Source: Enoplosus armatus
Lineage: Eukaryota; Chordata; Actinopteri; Centrarchiformes; Enoplosidae
Assembly: GCF_043641665.1 (NCBI RefSeq)
Contig: NC_092193.1
Coordinates: forward strand, 20,610,784-20,674,783
Direction: 5' to 3'
Length of the DNA: 64,000 nt
The notes under the pieces are model-generated. The model was given only the letters and a program-made list of their open reading frames with translations, ran no database searches and was not told the origin of the DNA. The position numbers were made by a program, and so were the translations under genes. This document shows positions 1 to 14,304 of the stretch, piece by piece (position 1 is the stretch's first letter; every line of letters begins with the position of its first letter).

Positions 1-1255
1 ATATATATATATACATTATTATGTTCACACAAACGGTTTTGTTTTGGTCGTAACAATCTGTTGTTTGCACTTACTCAGAAGGGAACTAATGGAGACTGAT
101 AGATTGTAACTCCCAGGCCACGCCGCCCCTTTTGCCCGCAGGTAGTTCCTTTGTCCTCACTGAGGTCGGAGGCTGTGCTAGAGGTTCAAAGAGTGTGAGA
201 GTGTGTGACAGCGTGTGTGTGTGTGTTGTGTTCTACGCGTGTGCACGCCTAACGTCGTCTCTGGCATTCCAGGCATTTTTTTTTTTTTGTCGCCCACCTG
301 CCGTCCTCAACACAAAGGGGATTCGATCAGACGGACCGGTCCCGTCTCAGTCATGCTGAACCCTGACTGTGTGCAGAGCCACAGCAAGAAAGTGTTGCTG
401 CCCCTCAGTGATGCAGTTGTAAATTACAGGTTGGGAAAAACCTCCGTTCGTATTGAAATCACACTTTTATGTGACCAAAACATCAGACACACTTTTATGA
501 AACAGTTTTTCTGTGATTTATATCCCCTTTAAGTTATATAAGTAATTATATGATACTGATTTAGTGTTATATAATTTATGGATTTACCTCGCAAATGGCT
601 CACCTCAGGTTTTCCTTCTTTTTTCTTCGTTCTGTCGCTGGTTTCCAACATTTTTCTGTTATTCATTTTCTTTTTTTTCCCCTTTATTCCTTTTAGCATT
701 AGTCACAGATCACATCCCGATCGCAGACTAGTATTTACAGTCTTTTCCTGAAGCACTTTGGTTAAAATACCAACCGCCACTAAAAAAATGACTTTATTCT
801 TTGTACTGGATTTATCACTCTCGTTATTGATGCATATCAGTGGCTTTATTGGCTGGATTCGACTAAATGTGGGTAATGACTCGCCCCTCCTCATGATGAT
901 AATGTTAGTTTTTAGTGGCTGAACAGCCTGTGTTGGCTGGTCTTTCCAATAAGAGCTTATAAATGTACTCCCAACATTTCCTGACTGCACATGGCCTAGA
1001 AATATGAAATGAAAACACGTCGTAGGAGGAGGAGCGGAAGAGGGGAGAGGAAGGGAGGTGGTGGGGGGGGGGTGTTGCATGAGAAAAACAGCATTGCAAC
1101 ACAGGCTTCATTGATTACTTGCCTAGTGGCTACAGTGTGCATGTGTGGTATACCATTACCTGAGAACAGGTTCTCTCTGTTGACCTTCGCAGCCCGCCCA
1201 CCCAAACGTCTGCCTTAGGGTTGGTTAAGAGGACGTGTCAATCAAACCTGTACAG

Positions 1256-1293
<38 letters not shown>

Positions 1294-3496
1294 AAAAGAA
1301 AAACACACAAAAAAAAACCCAGTTTGAGCGGCACAGATGTTTGACAGAACCAGTAAAACAAGTTGAATACTGTAGTCGATCTTATGAGCTTAGCTGAATT
1401 AATCAATTAGTCATTGTGGGGGGGTATTGTTTACATCTTTTTGGATTATTTTCTTTAAAAAAACAAAAAAAAAACATTGTTAGCATCTGTCGTGCCCAAA
1501 TAAATGAGTTCTTGTGTTGTTCTGGCACAAAAACACGCTGGCCAGTGAGCCAAAACCTCTCTCGCTCTAATTGGCAGAGGGGGACCGACTTGTACACCCA
1601 AACACACACGTAGGACTCATAAACACACACAAACAGGAGCGAACACACTCCCAGTAGCAGCTTCGACCACCATGAGCATCCGTGAATTGCACAGTTAGTC
1701 AGACTGTTACAGAGAATGCTATCAGCAGGTGGAGTTGTTCGCCATTGTGTGTCGATCTGCCCGTTAATGTGGCACAGATGCCTCGTATGGGTAAATTCTG
1801 CAGGACTATTTTTAAACAAGTGAAATATTTTCGTACCCCCACAGCCCTATTATGAGCTCAAGCGCCTCGTCATCAACACTACCCATCATGTATGTAATGT
1901 GTTTATTTGAGTGGATTTGAGTCTGACTGTTATGTAACTCCTATTCCTTAATTCATTCTATGTTTAGGTTTGCTTTCTCTCTTCTTTTTTTTTTTTTTTT
2001 TCTTATTTTAAAGTTTATTTTCAAGTTTGGTCAAGTTTGCATTGAGAAAACCATCCGTCCACTATCACTGTCCATCACTTTTTATCTATCTATTTTGACT
2101 TCTCTGCTCCCTTAAAAGAACTAGTTGTCAGGCGCTCTCAGTCCCAGCATGCAGCATTAACGTGTTCCAACTGGGAGGCGTGTCCAGTCGGCCTATCAAA
2201 GCTAGTAGTTTATTGGTTATTGTGCCAATAGATATACTGAAGAATAGCTTCACACCAATTTCTTTTTTTCATTCCAACCAAATTTTATTCAACATAAATG
2301 TTTACAATTCAGAACCAAATAGTCTGGTGAATGTTTTCCCTACATGGACCTAGAAACAGACAGGAGGTTCAGATCCTGCTTTTAACTCACTATGACATGA
2401 GTCTAATCCAGAGCCTGTTTGGTTTGAACTATTCTCCCATCGAGTCTGCATGCATTACTGTTTGTGACCACTAGGTGGTGCCAGAGTGCTAGTATGTGTG
2501 AACAAGGCTGTGTTACAGGTTGTTTTCATATCTGTCCACTTGATCCTGTGTGATGAGCTGCAATTATATTTCTGCTTTAAAGGTGCTGGCAATCTAATAG
2601 CTGCATTAATTCATTTGAAGGGCAAACAATAAGCATTAAGCCTGACTATAAGACATATTTCAGATGATAATGTGACATACTACCGTGTCAGGAGCGTCAA
2701 GCAACTGATTAAAACTGATTAAGAATTCATATATGCCATATGGACGCATGTCTGCTGGTCCTGTGATTTTTCCCGTCTGTCATAGACGGTTATTTCTGTG
2801 AATGAATTCACAGGGTCCCCGTGCGATAGGCTGTGACAGTAAACCAATTAGAGTTTATTGTTGATGCCGTTGCTAGGTGGAGCGGGAAGTGAGAGAGAGG
2901 TGAGGGGTGAAGGGGTTACTCTTCCTGGAATCCAGAGGCCCTAAATGGGGTCACCGTGTATACAAAGAAGAGGGTCTGAAAACGCTCATAAGAATGTGGC
3001 GGCTCTTCCGCAGCCATTGCGCATGAAAGTGGCCGCTTTCTCCTCTGTTATTTGTTGACGCCGTAGTACCTGATGGAGGCCACGTTAACGATCCCTTACG
3101 TCCTTTCTGTTCACTCACGCCCTCGAACGCGACCATCGGTCCCAGTTTAGTGGGTAACGGCTCAGTAACAACTGTCTGTTTTTCTGCCCCTGACATTCTG
3201 GTGTTGCCACCACAACAGCCTAATATCCAAAACATGTCCTGATGAATTTGGTCCAATAGTGATGATGCAAATTTATGAGACGTGAATTTTACTGCTTACT
3301 TTGACTGGCAACACATGAAACCTTAGCCATTTAAACATGGACTTTTAGTGTACTAATACAACTAAACTTTATCCGCATCTGCAAAGCACTGACTGAGGAT
3401 TGCTGGTCAGTTTTTACATCTTTTAAATAAGGTTTTATAAACTTTTACTTTAGATCGTTGTTGGTGTTTTGCGGCCATTATTTACTCGAGGAAGCA

Positions 3497-3935
3497 GCTT
3501 AAAGCTGCACTAATCAAAATGTTTACATTAACAATGGATCAGACGACTAGGTGTGGGGTTGCTTGTCGTGACACACCCACATGGAATTAGTTTCCCTCCG
3601 TTCTATGGTGCATTTTAGCATCTTTCAGCTCGTTGTTCTGCTAAATGTATTTGTTTTGATTCACTCCTCACTGCTCTCTTAAACCCTGTTTCCAGCCGCA
3701 GCAGGATCCTGATTAATGCTCTGTACGCTACCCGCCCAGCAGACAGGAAAGAGTTAGCGGCTAGCTGGTGAACGTAGTGAAGTTGTTGGGAGACCAAAGC
3801 AGAGATAAGGCAACTGCGTGTTAACAAGCTTGCCATAACAACTTTATATGGTGATGATGTTATGTTTGCAGCTTGTTCTGCTGCCCCCAAATGTCCCAAA
3901 AACTGCTTTAAAGACATATTTTGTGCTTGGACATA
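3497..3935 (+). repeat. Interspersed repeat family A, copy 1
   Basis: This segment shares an ordered series of short blocks with three other places in the window: minus-strand 8195-8555, and plus-strand about 23100-23365 and 30005-30215. Shared blocks include tttcagctc, a block like ggttcactctcaccgct, a block like tttccagccgcagcagg, and a tagctggtgaac block. Copies are diverged and none shows coding capacity. It looks like an old SINE or non-autonomous DNA element of fish. I cannot name the family, and the edges are approximate. Confidence 0.55.
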
Positions 3936-4067
3936 ACTTGTATAATTGCTAACAGTTATATTCAGCAAAGACCCCCTCAGATCACCTCCGCTTAACAGGG
4001 CCAAGAGAAGGGTCAGTGGTTGGTAGGAGGTTGAGGGGCTGTGATTATACAGTACATACCCAGGATG

Positions 4068-4068
<1 letters not shown>

Positions 4069-4128
<60 letters not shown>
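4069..4128 (+). repeat. (TG)30 microsatellite
   Basis: This is an uninterrupted dinucleotide run of 60 nt. It generates spurious Cys-Val and His-Thr open frames on the two strands. Confidence 0.97.
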
Positions 4129-4129
<1 letters not shown>

Positions 4130-7115
4130 CTTGCCAACATGACGGAGTGTCAGAGATGCCCCCCTTCTCCTTCCTGACCCCCTCTAACCCATCCTTGCCC
4201 TGTCCCATTCCACCCCCCCCCCACCCCCACCCCCCTTGTCCCTGGCTAATCCATGACTAATCAAGCTTCTCCCCCTGGGGGGTTTCCTCCCTCACCCTCT
4301 CTTTAAATCTTAAACCTATCATCTGCTCCATTAGAGACCACCCCACCCTCCTGTTCCTCCCACAACTGTTTACGTGTTAGTGTGTGTGTGTGTGTGTGTG
4401 GTGACCAGCAATCGCTCCCAGGGTCTGATCAAATGTATCAAGATAGCACCTACAACCTACACCCCCACAGGTAAGGCACTTAGGCAGAGAACAATGGAGT
4501 GGAATGGGAACAGAAGTGAAGTAAAGAAGTGACATGCTTTTCACCATAAAGGGCCTGCATGTGTATGTATGAGCATCTCTGATATCCTTGGATGCCTATT
4601 TTTTTTTTGTTTCATCTTAATATGCAGTAATCTTGTATTCATGTTATGAACAACACGATCGACAAGTCCCGGCTACTGTCTATAGAGCTGAGCAGCCTGC
4701 AAAACAAAATGAATGTGTGTGTGTGTGTGTGTGTGCAGTCAACAAGCCTTCAGCTGGGGAAAGTGACTTTTTTTTTTTTTGCGGCCATCAGATTTCCTCT
4801 CGCACTACCCACACACAGAAAATAGCAGCCCAATCACCAAGTCAATCGCAGCGTGAATAGCGTGTTATACATTCATTGAGTGAGATGCTCTCGTTGCCTG
4901 TGTTCTGTGGTGGTTTCATTTCACTACAAGGGGTTTTGCAAGTCAGCAAGTCAAGAATGTCTGATGCTGTGTGGGATTGGTTGTCATGATATTTCATTTT
5001 AAGTGAGTGTCACCAACTATTTAGCATTAATTGGCATAGTGACACAAAAACAAAATCAGAAGAGCACTTTTCGATGTGTCATTTCCTGTCTTTCAAATGA
5101 CATTTGTATAAAACTGCAAACTTGGAATTGCTAATAATAAAGTTCTTGTTCGTCTAATGTTGCACATCTAGCAGACACTGAGCAGCATTAATCTTTATTC
5201 GGAGTCGCACTTGATGAATCTAAGTCCAGTTATCAGCGTGTTGCGCATGCTGGTTCACCGTCACCGTCAATGTTATTAGGAACACCTGGGCTTTTCCTAC
5301 TATGACAAGTCAAAATGTCTGCCATGGAAAAAGGCCTATTGTTCGCTCCTAAACTGAGACTGATGCAAACCCCAAAAGTAGGCTACTTTCTTTTGGAACT
5401 TGCTGAGCCTGAAAGATAGTGGTTTTAACAGAAAGCCAGAATTTCAACAACAACTGCCAGGTTTCCGTCAAAATGTCAAAATGTACTGACTTTCCAGAAA
5501 AGTGGGCAAAAGAAAATGGGAATTCATTGAGATGAACAGCTGGTGGTGCTAATTCTCCAGTTGGGTCCCAAGAAAGCATTGAAGAGGAGGCGGGTGCAGC
5601 AAGAAGACGCAAATAAAAGAGTGCGAGTCGAACCTGAAATGGCGGAAACAATGTAGAAGCCGTGATGGAAATGTGACATTTACGCTTGAATTCACTTGAG
5701 GCAGGTCACAGCATTTTAACCCCAAACTAAACTCAACTTCCGGTGGGAGAAGACGGAGACTCATTATGTTCAGGCGTCTTGCCACGGAAGTTTTCCACAA
5801 GATGGGTACTATTAAAATGGAGTGCACCAAAATATAGCGTGACCCCGCCCCCGTATGTTAAACTATCAGCCTGAGAGAGAAAAAAAAAAAAAACACCTCC
5901 ACCCACTGATCCTCAGCAGCACTCCAGCCCTCCATCCCGGACCTCACCAAACATTTAGAGAAGCACAATACAACAGAACAGGCATCCCTTTGTCATCACC
6001 AACATGGGGCCTCTCTCCTCTCTCCCTGATCAGCGAGCTGCAGCACAGAGAAAGTCCACACTTTATAAATGCTTCCATTCAACCTTTTGTCATCTTCATT
6101 TGAGGCAGGTGGCGAGTGTTATCTGTTATATCACTTTTTTTTTTTTTATGCATTATCGGCCTTTAATGGTAGAAGTTAAGTGTTTCAGGCTTGTTCTGGA
6201 GTTGATGGAGATTGACCTTTTTTTTTTTTTATAAGTGGTGAACATCATCAAACCCCAGCTTAGCCACAATCACACTGATTTCAGAAGAGGCAGTTAGAGT
6301 GGCTGTCAGTTGTTGTCGCCATCACCGCTCCTTAAGAGCACAGTGATTAGCGATTGGCTTCTGTGCGAGTTGTAGTTTGTAGTTTTTCTTGACTAAATGG
6401 TGTGAATCAGAAAGGAAGGCTTAGAAACAGGAACAGAAATAATGTTATAGCCATACTGATTGAAACCTCACTAAGAACTATTTAGACACAAATGCACATG
6501 CATCATGCAAAATACATCCATGAAAACAATAAGAACACGTGGTCTGTACAACAGAGTCAGTCTTCTTCCTATCCTGTTATGTATATGTCAACATATTTTA
6601 AAATCACAGAGCAGTAAATCCATTGTTTATGGGACATGGCAAGCATTATTGCACCCGTGCACTTCCAGCCATGTATCTGAAACAAGTATGTTATGTCCCG
6701 TAGGAGATGAGGGAGGAAATGTTTTGCCCCCATGTCCTTTTGTAAAGAAACCTCCCTGCTAATGCCCGTACAATGTTTTCTGGACTCATTTATCGTGATT
6801 TTTTTTCATTTGGAATTTTCTTGGATATCTCGCCACACACCTCACCGTAACTAGAGACCCATATGAACGTTTGGATGTGAAGACGTTGGCTCTTTTTAAA
6901 CGAGTCGTGGTGTGTCCCTCTAGGTGCTTTCCCTTTGACATCCCTGCTGCAATCAGCCGGTAAACACTTAGCAACAGGAAAAGGAGGCAGGCCATGATCG
7001 GCAACAAAGATGATGCACCTGCAGCATTGATGAATGATGCGCCTCATCCTAAATCTGTGTGTCTCTGTGAGAGAGAGTATGATCCAGAGGACACACACAC
7101 ACACACACACAGATG

Positions 7116-7163
7116 GGAGGAGGAGGAGGAGGAGGAGGAGGAGGAGGAGGAGGAGGAGGAGGG
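7116..7163 (+). repeat. (GGA)16 trinucleotide tract
   Basis: This is a perfect GGA run of 48 nt, preceded by (CA)n at 7091-7110. It lies about 470 nt upstream of the chosen col15a1 start codon, within a purine-rich block that also has a 15-G run at 7294-7308. It is either promoter-proximal or part of the 5' UTR. Confidence 0.95.
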
Positions 7164-7633
7164 AGTATTTGAACTAACTCTCTAATCTGCCTGTCTGAGA
7201 GAAAAAGGGAGAGAAAATCAAGTCTGTTGTGCTGTAGAATCCCAGAGGAGGGGGAGTCTGTAATTACACAGGGAGAGAAGAGGGGAGGGTGGAGGGGGGG
7301 GGGGGGGGAGAGAGAGATGTCAGGGAGTTACAAGCAGAGCAAGAGACGGAGTCGCGCGGAGAAAGGGAGAACATAACGAGACAGGAGAAGACAGGAGAAA
7401 GGGACAACAGAGAGGACAGTAAGAACCTGAGAGGTGCTTCCCTGAACATTTCTTGCCCCGCTGGGTCTCCTGGATTACCGAGATTGACTTTTACGCTCTG
7501 CATGGCCACTGTGTGCAGCATCCCGTCATAGCTCGAGACTCAGCGCCGTGCCTGTTTGCACGCGTGCAGTGTTCCGTAGCCGCAGTTAACGGGATCGGCG
7601 TGTTTGCACATTCATGCAAGTCACTGTGTGAGG
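7164..7633 (+). promoter_or_regulatory. col15a1: Presumptive col15a1 promoter region / 5' UTR
   Basis: The approximately 470 nt before the col15a1 start codon are strongly purine-rich on the + strand (GA tracts, a 15-G run at 7294-7308). No TATA box is evident at a sensible distance. The transcription start cannot be placed from sequence alone, so how much of this is promoter and how much 5' UTR is unknown. An in-frame ATG at 7604 would add ten residues before the signal peptide. Its context (T at -3) is weaker than that of the ATG at 7634 (A at -3, G at +4), which is followed at once by a hydrophobic signal sequence. Confidence 0.4.
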
Positions 7634-8018
7634 ATGGGAGCCCTTCGCCTCTCTCTTGCCCTCTTCCTCCTCCTCTCCTCTCCTGCACGAGCCCAGTGGT
7701 GGGGTTTCATCTGGGCGAACCCCAAGACCAGAACCAGCTCTTCTCTCCCCTCCGTCACCTCTCCGTCCGTCACCTCCCTGGGCCCTTCTGACGCCCCAGG
7801 GACAACAGAGTGGGTGGCAAAGGAGGACGGGGTGACAGAGAAGGCTCTGGAGCGTAGCGCTCAGGCAGAGGGGTCTGTGCTGGCCCCTACACCCAGCCCA
7901 GGAGTGTCAGTCTTTGGCCACAGCACTGTAGAACCTGGGACCTCTCCTCCAGAGCAGAATACAGGTGGAGGCAGCAAAGCCGGGTCCCAATACAAACCAC
8001 TGAAACACTGGAAGAGTG
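7634..8018 (+). CDS. col15a1: col15a1 exon 1: signal peptide and Ser/Thr/Pro-rich N-terminal extension
   Basis: This exon encodes residues 1-128 plus one base. Residues 1-20 ([20 protein letters not shown]) form a signal peptide with likely cleavage before Q21. The mature end begins QWWGFIW, followed by about 100 residues rich in Ser, Thr, Pro and Gly that could carry mucin-type O-glycans. The exon ends in the donor GTGAGT at 8019 in phase 1 and joins exon 2 (10886) in frame, giving [10 protein letters not shown] at the junction. The human protein has only a short segment between signal peptide and LDLTQLIG, so this extension looks lineage-specific. Additional small exons inside the 2.9-kb intron 1 cannot be excluded. 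Confidence 0.85.
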
Positions 8019-9632
8019 GTGAGTGTTAACAGCATTACAAAAAGGCATGTCAACTATTCAGTATTTCACAATATAAAAGGTTAATGAAGGATCACCTTAT
8101 TTCCTATCTTGTTCATTATCTCCCAGGTTGGGGACTGACCGGATTAGACCACTCTGTAACAATAAAATCGCATCATCTGTCCAAGCAAATGCCATTTGTA
8201 AAAAAAAAGGAAAAAGTGCTAAAATGTCCTTAAACCTGCGTTTATTAATTTGTTCATCCACCCGGGGGCAGCGGAAAACAAGTTGTAAGCTCAACGTGGA
8301 CATATTAGCATCTTGTAAAGTTGATACACCAACCAAAACACACTTCCAGCTGACACAGAGCAGCATTATTAACCGCCCGTTGCTGCTGGAAACAAGGTTG
8401 ATGAGAGCGGTGAGAGCGAACCAAAAACGGACCGCAAAACTAAAACAATGAGCTGAAAGACGCTTAAAACGCTCCGGAGAGCTGCAGAGTCAGGTGAAAG
8501 CTCTCAGATGGAATCAGTTGTTAAAATGAAAATATTGATTAACGCACCTTTAAGCAAGGCACCTAACCCTACAGCTTTGTCTACTCCCAAGATGGGAGCA
8601 GTATGCGATTTTACACGCCCGAAACAGGCAGAGCAACTGTCACTGTTGAATATCTGTAAAGAAAATAGTTCTTTTATCTGCCAAGCAGGTCATTCTGTGT
8701 GAATGTGATGGGATTTTTGGTGAATTGTTCCTTATTTACGCTGTCTTTAAATCACTTCCGATATCCTCCCATCACGCCCCAGCGTGTCTCACAGATCCGA
8801 AACAAGAAGCCCTGGTTGTTATTTCTGTAGCGCTGCTGGTAGGTGACACAGTTGTACCCAATCTTTTTTTTTTCGAGTCTGAGAAATCCAGAGAGGGCGG
8901 GCCAAGCAGCGGGGAAGCTCTTGTGTGGCCTGGCAGGGTCAAGGTGGGTTTAAAAAGTTATAGGCGGCAACGCTTGGGGAGGGTTGTTAATATTGGTTTT
9001 ATAAGTCTCCGCAAGCTGATCAAGAATCCATGTGGCCAACATGACGAGGATTAGGTTCAGGAGGAGGGGGTGAGAGCGGGAAAATGTGGCGCAAACACCG
9101 ACGGACAAACCGCTTGATCTGGTGTGTGAGTGAAGACACGAATACGATGGACTCAGTTGGCTGATAACGCTGTTCGACTGGCTGACTGGTCTGAAGCCCG
9201 ACTGACCTCTCTTTTTGTTTGTCTGCTTATAGTCAATAAAGTAAATTAATGAGGGATTAACAGGCTGAACAGGACGGTTGAATCAATTTAGTACATAATT
9301 AATCATCAAATATATAATCAGAAATATGTGTTTGTAGAAGACGTCAGCCAATCAAGTTTATTTGTCACATATAGTCATATAGGGTACGACCACAGTGAAA
9401 TCTAATACCGCCACTTCCTTCAACTTGTGCATTAAAAGATTTAAAGAGAATAATAGTAATATGTGTATGATTGGGGGGGGGGCAGTCTTAGGCAGGGAAT
9501 GTATGAATTGACTTCATTTGTGTCAATGTAAATTATGTCCAAGTATCTGCTCTTAAATCCATGGCGCATGATGTCATTAGAATGGGATTTGACCACTGAC
9601 CTTCTTGGCATTGTTACTCATTTGTATAGGCT

Positions 9633-9699
<67 letters not shown>

Positions 9700-10120
9700 A
9701 GTAACTTTACTCAAGTAGTGTACTTATCTACAGGTTTGAGGTAATGTACTTGAGTATTTCCATTATATGCAACTTTACCTTACTGCTTGTTTGCTGCTGG
9801 GCAGTGGGCTTATCCGCTTTCGCAAAGCATGGACCCTGAGAACTCTTCACAGCAGCAACAATGTGATCATGGTCCTCCTGTATCTTGAAATGGCTGCCAT
9901 CCAAGTCTTGACTGGTAATCACCGCCAGGTCACCGCTGCCAAGTCAGCCTCGGACCAGATTCCAACAACAGCAATAGCAAGAAAGAAAAGTTAAACCTCC
10001 GCAGCCAGTGGCCACCGGACGGCACGCTGGTCGTGGCATGAGCTCTCCCAGACCTTTCAGTCATTACAGAGCACTAATGACCTCACATCTGGACTGGAGG
10101 TGTAAGGGCTTTGGTGTGTT

Positions 10121-10166
<46 letters not shown>

Positions 10167-10269
10167 CTTTGTTTGCACATCTTGAATGCTCACCTTGCCA
10201 CCTGTGTTTGCAACAATAAATGTGTAAATGTGCAAAGCTGCACTTGTAGTGGTGTGAGTGGTGCACAGA

Positions 10270-10338
<69 letters not shown>

Positions 10339-13300
10339 CTTAAACCCTCTAATCAGGTATGTTTCCAGTTGGTCAGGCCGATGAATGAGACACCCCCAAA
10401 CGTTGGCTTGTCTGGTCTGGTCTGGGGTTAGTGTGTGTGTTCCCATGGGTGAGATGTGTGTTTGATATGTGCACAGTGTATGCATTTCCATCTATGTGTG
10501 TGTGTGTGTGTGTGTGTGCATGACAGAGATATAGGTAGCAGGGCTGAGCCTGGCTGGAATGCTGAGGTGAGAGTTTGTCGCTACGGGAGACAGGCTCCAT
10601 AGTGGAGGGGAATCAAGGGAATGTGAAGCCTCCTCCTCACATACACACTAAATACTCTAATTGCCAGCCATGGTGTGTGCATTTCTGTTTTTTGGGGGGG
10701 ATTATGTCTATGCAGAGCGGCGAGGCATGGGCAGAGTCCGGATCACATCAAGTCAAATTAAAGCCCCGTGTCAAGATGATTCTGGTACCTCTCTTCCTTC
10801 CTTCTTTTTCGGCTTGCCTCCGTCCGCTACTCCTCCTTTGTTTCCATTTACACATTTTTACATGGTCTCTGTCTCTGTCTCACAGAGCGAGGCCCAGGAG
10901 GTCATCTGGACCTGACTGAGTTAATTGGCGTCCCCCTCCCTCCCTCGGTCTCCTTCACTCCTGGCTATGAGGGTTTTCCGGCCTACAACTTTGGGCCTGA
11001 GGCCAACATCGGCCGACTCACCAAGACCTTCGTGCCCGGTTCATTCTACAGGGACTTTGCCATCATCGTCACGGTAACGCTCGAGAATTGAACCCTCAAA
11101 CCCTTTTTAAACCTCCTTCATGCTGTCACTCTGTCTTCTAAAGGGGTCACCATGGCTTTAACTGCAGGAGTCAGGAGACGTGTACCAAGTATACTATTAG
11201 AAATGTATATTGTTCTGTATAATACTGTAAAGTACTGTACATTGCATGACTTTTATTTTATGTGAAAGAACAATCTTTATGGACAGCTAAAGTCATGTTA
11301 TGTCGCCACCTTGTGGAATTCTGATGATAAAGCAAGACTTCATGTCCAGGTCCTATATTTTCTCTGTTTGCATGAACAGTAATTACAATCAATGCTTTAG
11401 ATTCGTATATATTTATTCTATGATGCCTATTCGGTGGCACTCAGTATTGTACATTACTGTATTAATATGTCTTATGGTATAACTGTAATGTTCATATAAT
11501 GAACACCTTGCCCTTACTCCAGGTGCGTCCAGCCTCTCAGAGGGGAGGCGTGCTGTTTGCCATCACAGACGCCCGTCAGAAGGTGGTGGAGCTGGGCTTG
11601 GCCCTCACTCCGGTGCGTGGGGGCCTCCAGAGCATCTTACTGTACTACACCGACGGAGAGCACGCTACCCACAGCCACAAAGCTGCTGCCTTCAGTGTCC
11701 CAGACATGACCGACCAGTGGACGCGATTCACGGTGAGCATTGCATACTGTGGATGGCAAGTTATAGGGTTAGAGGGATGCGTTCAGCTGATACGGACCTT
11801 TCATTAAACGCTTTTATGCTGCACATCAGCTACAAGCAGCAATCAATTAATTCCTATTCTTTGCATATTTCATTTACAGTTAAGTAGGGATGGGTATTGA
11901 ACTGGTAGGTCATATCAGAAAGAGTCAAGTGTTGAGAGTTGACATCAAACACTTTGTTCTCAGGCTTACTTTTAGTTTTGACATATTAAAGGCAATGTCA
12001 AATGAAAAAAAAACATGTTATATTCTCCAAACTACCGTATTGAGAAATGTATATTTTTTGTACTAGAACTCAGACGTGGCATTGGCTCTGTTTAATTCCC
12101 AAGTGATTATGCTGTGCGCCATGGAAACATTGATTGCCATGGCCATTATTGCCAAAAGGATCATCTCATCAAGTGTTTGTGTCTTAAAGTTCTTTCATCA
12201 TGTGAAAGGAAATTGCCAGTGCAGTGAGACGATACCACTAGTTTCCAAATCAACTTATTTAAGGGAGAATTTTGGGCTCGCTGTAATTCCTTCCTGACGT
12301 CATCATTTGAAAATGTTGATGTTTAACCCTTTGTTTCTACCGAATCAGTACTGCCGCATTTATTGACATGTCGGAATGTAATTTGTACAATCCTATATAA
12401 GTGGGCAAAACGTGTTGTATTAATCTGTTGCTTTTTTTTTTTACATTCATTGCAATGCATTCAAATGGAAAACAACCTCAACTTATATCATCCTCACCAA
12501 TCACTTTTTCCAAAACTAAAAGGAAAAAAGGGTCATTTTATTGACAACAATGACAGACTCCATGATAAAACCCTCCATTAAATCTCTTTGATCTGCCCCT
12601 CAGGTGGTGGTGGAGCACGAAGAGGTGCGTCTCTACATGGACTGTGGAGAGGCGGAGAGGACTACTTTCCATCGGACGCCAGAAAGACTCACTTTCTCGC
12701 ACAATTCCGGCATTTTCGTGTCTAATGCAGGAAGCACTGGGCTCGACAAGTTTGTGGTAAGGATCTTTTCGGAGGACAAGGAGTTTTTTTTTCTCTGCGG
12801 AAAGGGCAAAAGGAATGAAACCGGCTGCCTGTGTCAATATCAGTGTGCAGTTTGTTGGTGGGGACATAAATTTGGTGGTGGGGATTTTTCATTGCATTTC
12901 CTGGAGTTCTACACAACATATTATGACTATATTTGTCTAGCACTTGGGATAAATTGTTTTTTTCCCAATTACATCAGGAGTGATGAGCCCAATGAGCACA
13001 CAGGTCCGTCTCTCTCTGATACCTGTACTGACAACCAAGAAAAAAAAGGCCACCCTGTTGACGCACTTAGAATGAGCGATGGTAGAAACTGGTTTAAAGC
13101 AACGCTCAGATCAGAAGGATGCTCTCTTTGAGGTGACATTACGGCTCATAGTGAAGATTCTCACCTGTCCTCTCCAGCAATCACGTCGCTGCATGTAGGC
13201 CAACAAACACCAATAGAAACTCTGTTTCTCATCCAACATGAGCATGACGGGGTTAACTCTCAGAAGAGCTGATTTGATTTAAACGCATGTGCAATGAATA

Positions 13301-14253
13301 TCAAATTAGTGGTGGGGATAATTTTAGGTCATCAGAAAGCTGGCAGGGACATATCCTTACCGTCCTTACCATAAATTAGGCCCGTGTGTGTGTGTAGGTG
13401 TGTGGTTGTGTGTCCTGGCCTCTCATTACCATATAAAAGAGCTGAAATGTCGTCTGCCCCCTGTGCGTCTCCTCTGGAAACTTCCCAGCATTCAGTCTGC
13501 TGAAACTGAGACAATTTATGTTGCACAAAGCACTGCCCATTTTGCCTTTTCTCTGAGCGTCTTGTTGTTTATGCAACAAGCGGAACATAAAGAAACCTTA
13601 TTGTCCCCGTTTCCAAGAAAATGCTGTTCCGGGCCTTTCAACCAGGAGACTGACAGATGAAAGTTACCAAAAAAAAAGCTGCATGCGGATGTTTTAACCA
13701 TTTTGAATATAATGTATCTCTGACTCTGCATCAGGGCACAGCCTGCTCTAAACCGGGTCAAAACGTCATGACCACCTCTCGTGCTACTTCCTGAGCTGGC
13801 TCCGTTACAGACTTTACCGGGTCAAAGTAAGAAGATCAGAGAAGCACGAAGGGAGGAAAGAGTCGGAGATGGCTGTGAAGAGGGCTGGGATGTGGAAGGG
13901 AGGAGAGGACGGGGGAGCAAGTCGGTGGCAGACGAGGAAGTCAGAGATGTCAACAAGGCGTAGCTGTGGTCAGATCAAGGGCTCGACTCGGGCCTCTGAG
14001 TGTGCTGTCATGTAAGATGGTGTAGTGAGGTTGAAATGGAAGCTCCCAGGCTGAATAAATGTCGTATTTTTGGTCAGCAGGACCTTCTTCACACTGACAT
14101 TATCACTGATATTGCGATCAGTCCGTTTTTCATTCAGTAATGCTGCTAGCCACTTGTCGTTGCCATGGTGAGTGTTGCCATTCCCCCACTTTATTCTGCT
14201 TTGTTCGGCGTGGCCTGACTTTCTGAGCGCGCACGCGTTGAAATATCTGGGTC

Positions 14254-14304
<51 letters not shown>

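Larger units (their letters stand above)
1..7115. other. Upstream non-coding region, no gene recognised
   Basis: I find no exon series, conserved protein segment or RNA gene here. Short open frames exist but are low-complexity (poly-CA, poly-T translations) or lack homology I can name. The stretch starts with an (AT)n run, carries (CA)n at 1257-1288 and (TG)n at 4069-4128, 4381-4400 and 4713-4735, many poly-A/T runs, and one copy of an interspersed repeat (about 3497-3935). A segment around 5275-5325 resembles one around 59950-59990 on the same strand (shared cctgtgcttttcctactgtg-like core), so it is probably another dispersed repeat fragment. An exon of a neighbouring gene with no recognisable homology could have been missed. 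Confidence 0.6.

Noticed and set aside
2951..3256. A 101-residue minus-strand open frame
   Set aside because: No recognisable domain or neighbour; probably chance or a repeat remnant.
4069..10336. Direct repeats considered as a CRISPR-like or regulatory array
   Set aside because: They are dinucleotide microsatellites without unique spacers, in a vertebrate genome.
12604..13131. Read-through of col15a1 exon 4 into the following intron as a longer exon
   Set aside because: A canonical donor at 12757 joins in frame to GSIQQLV at 14803, as in the human protein; the extension is intronic.
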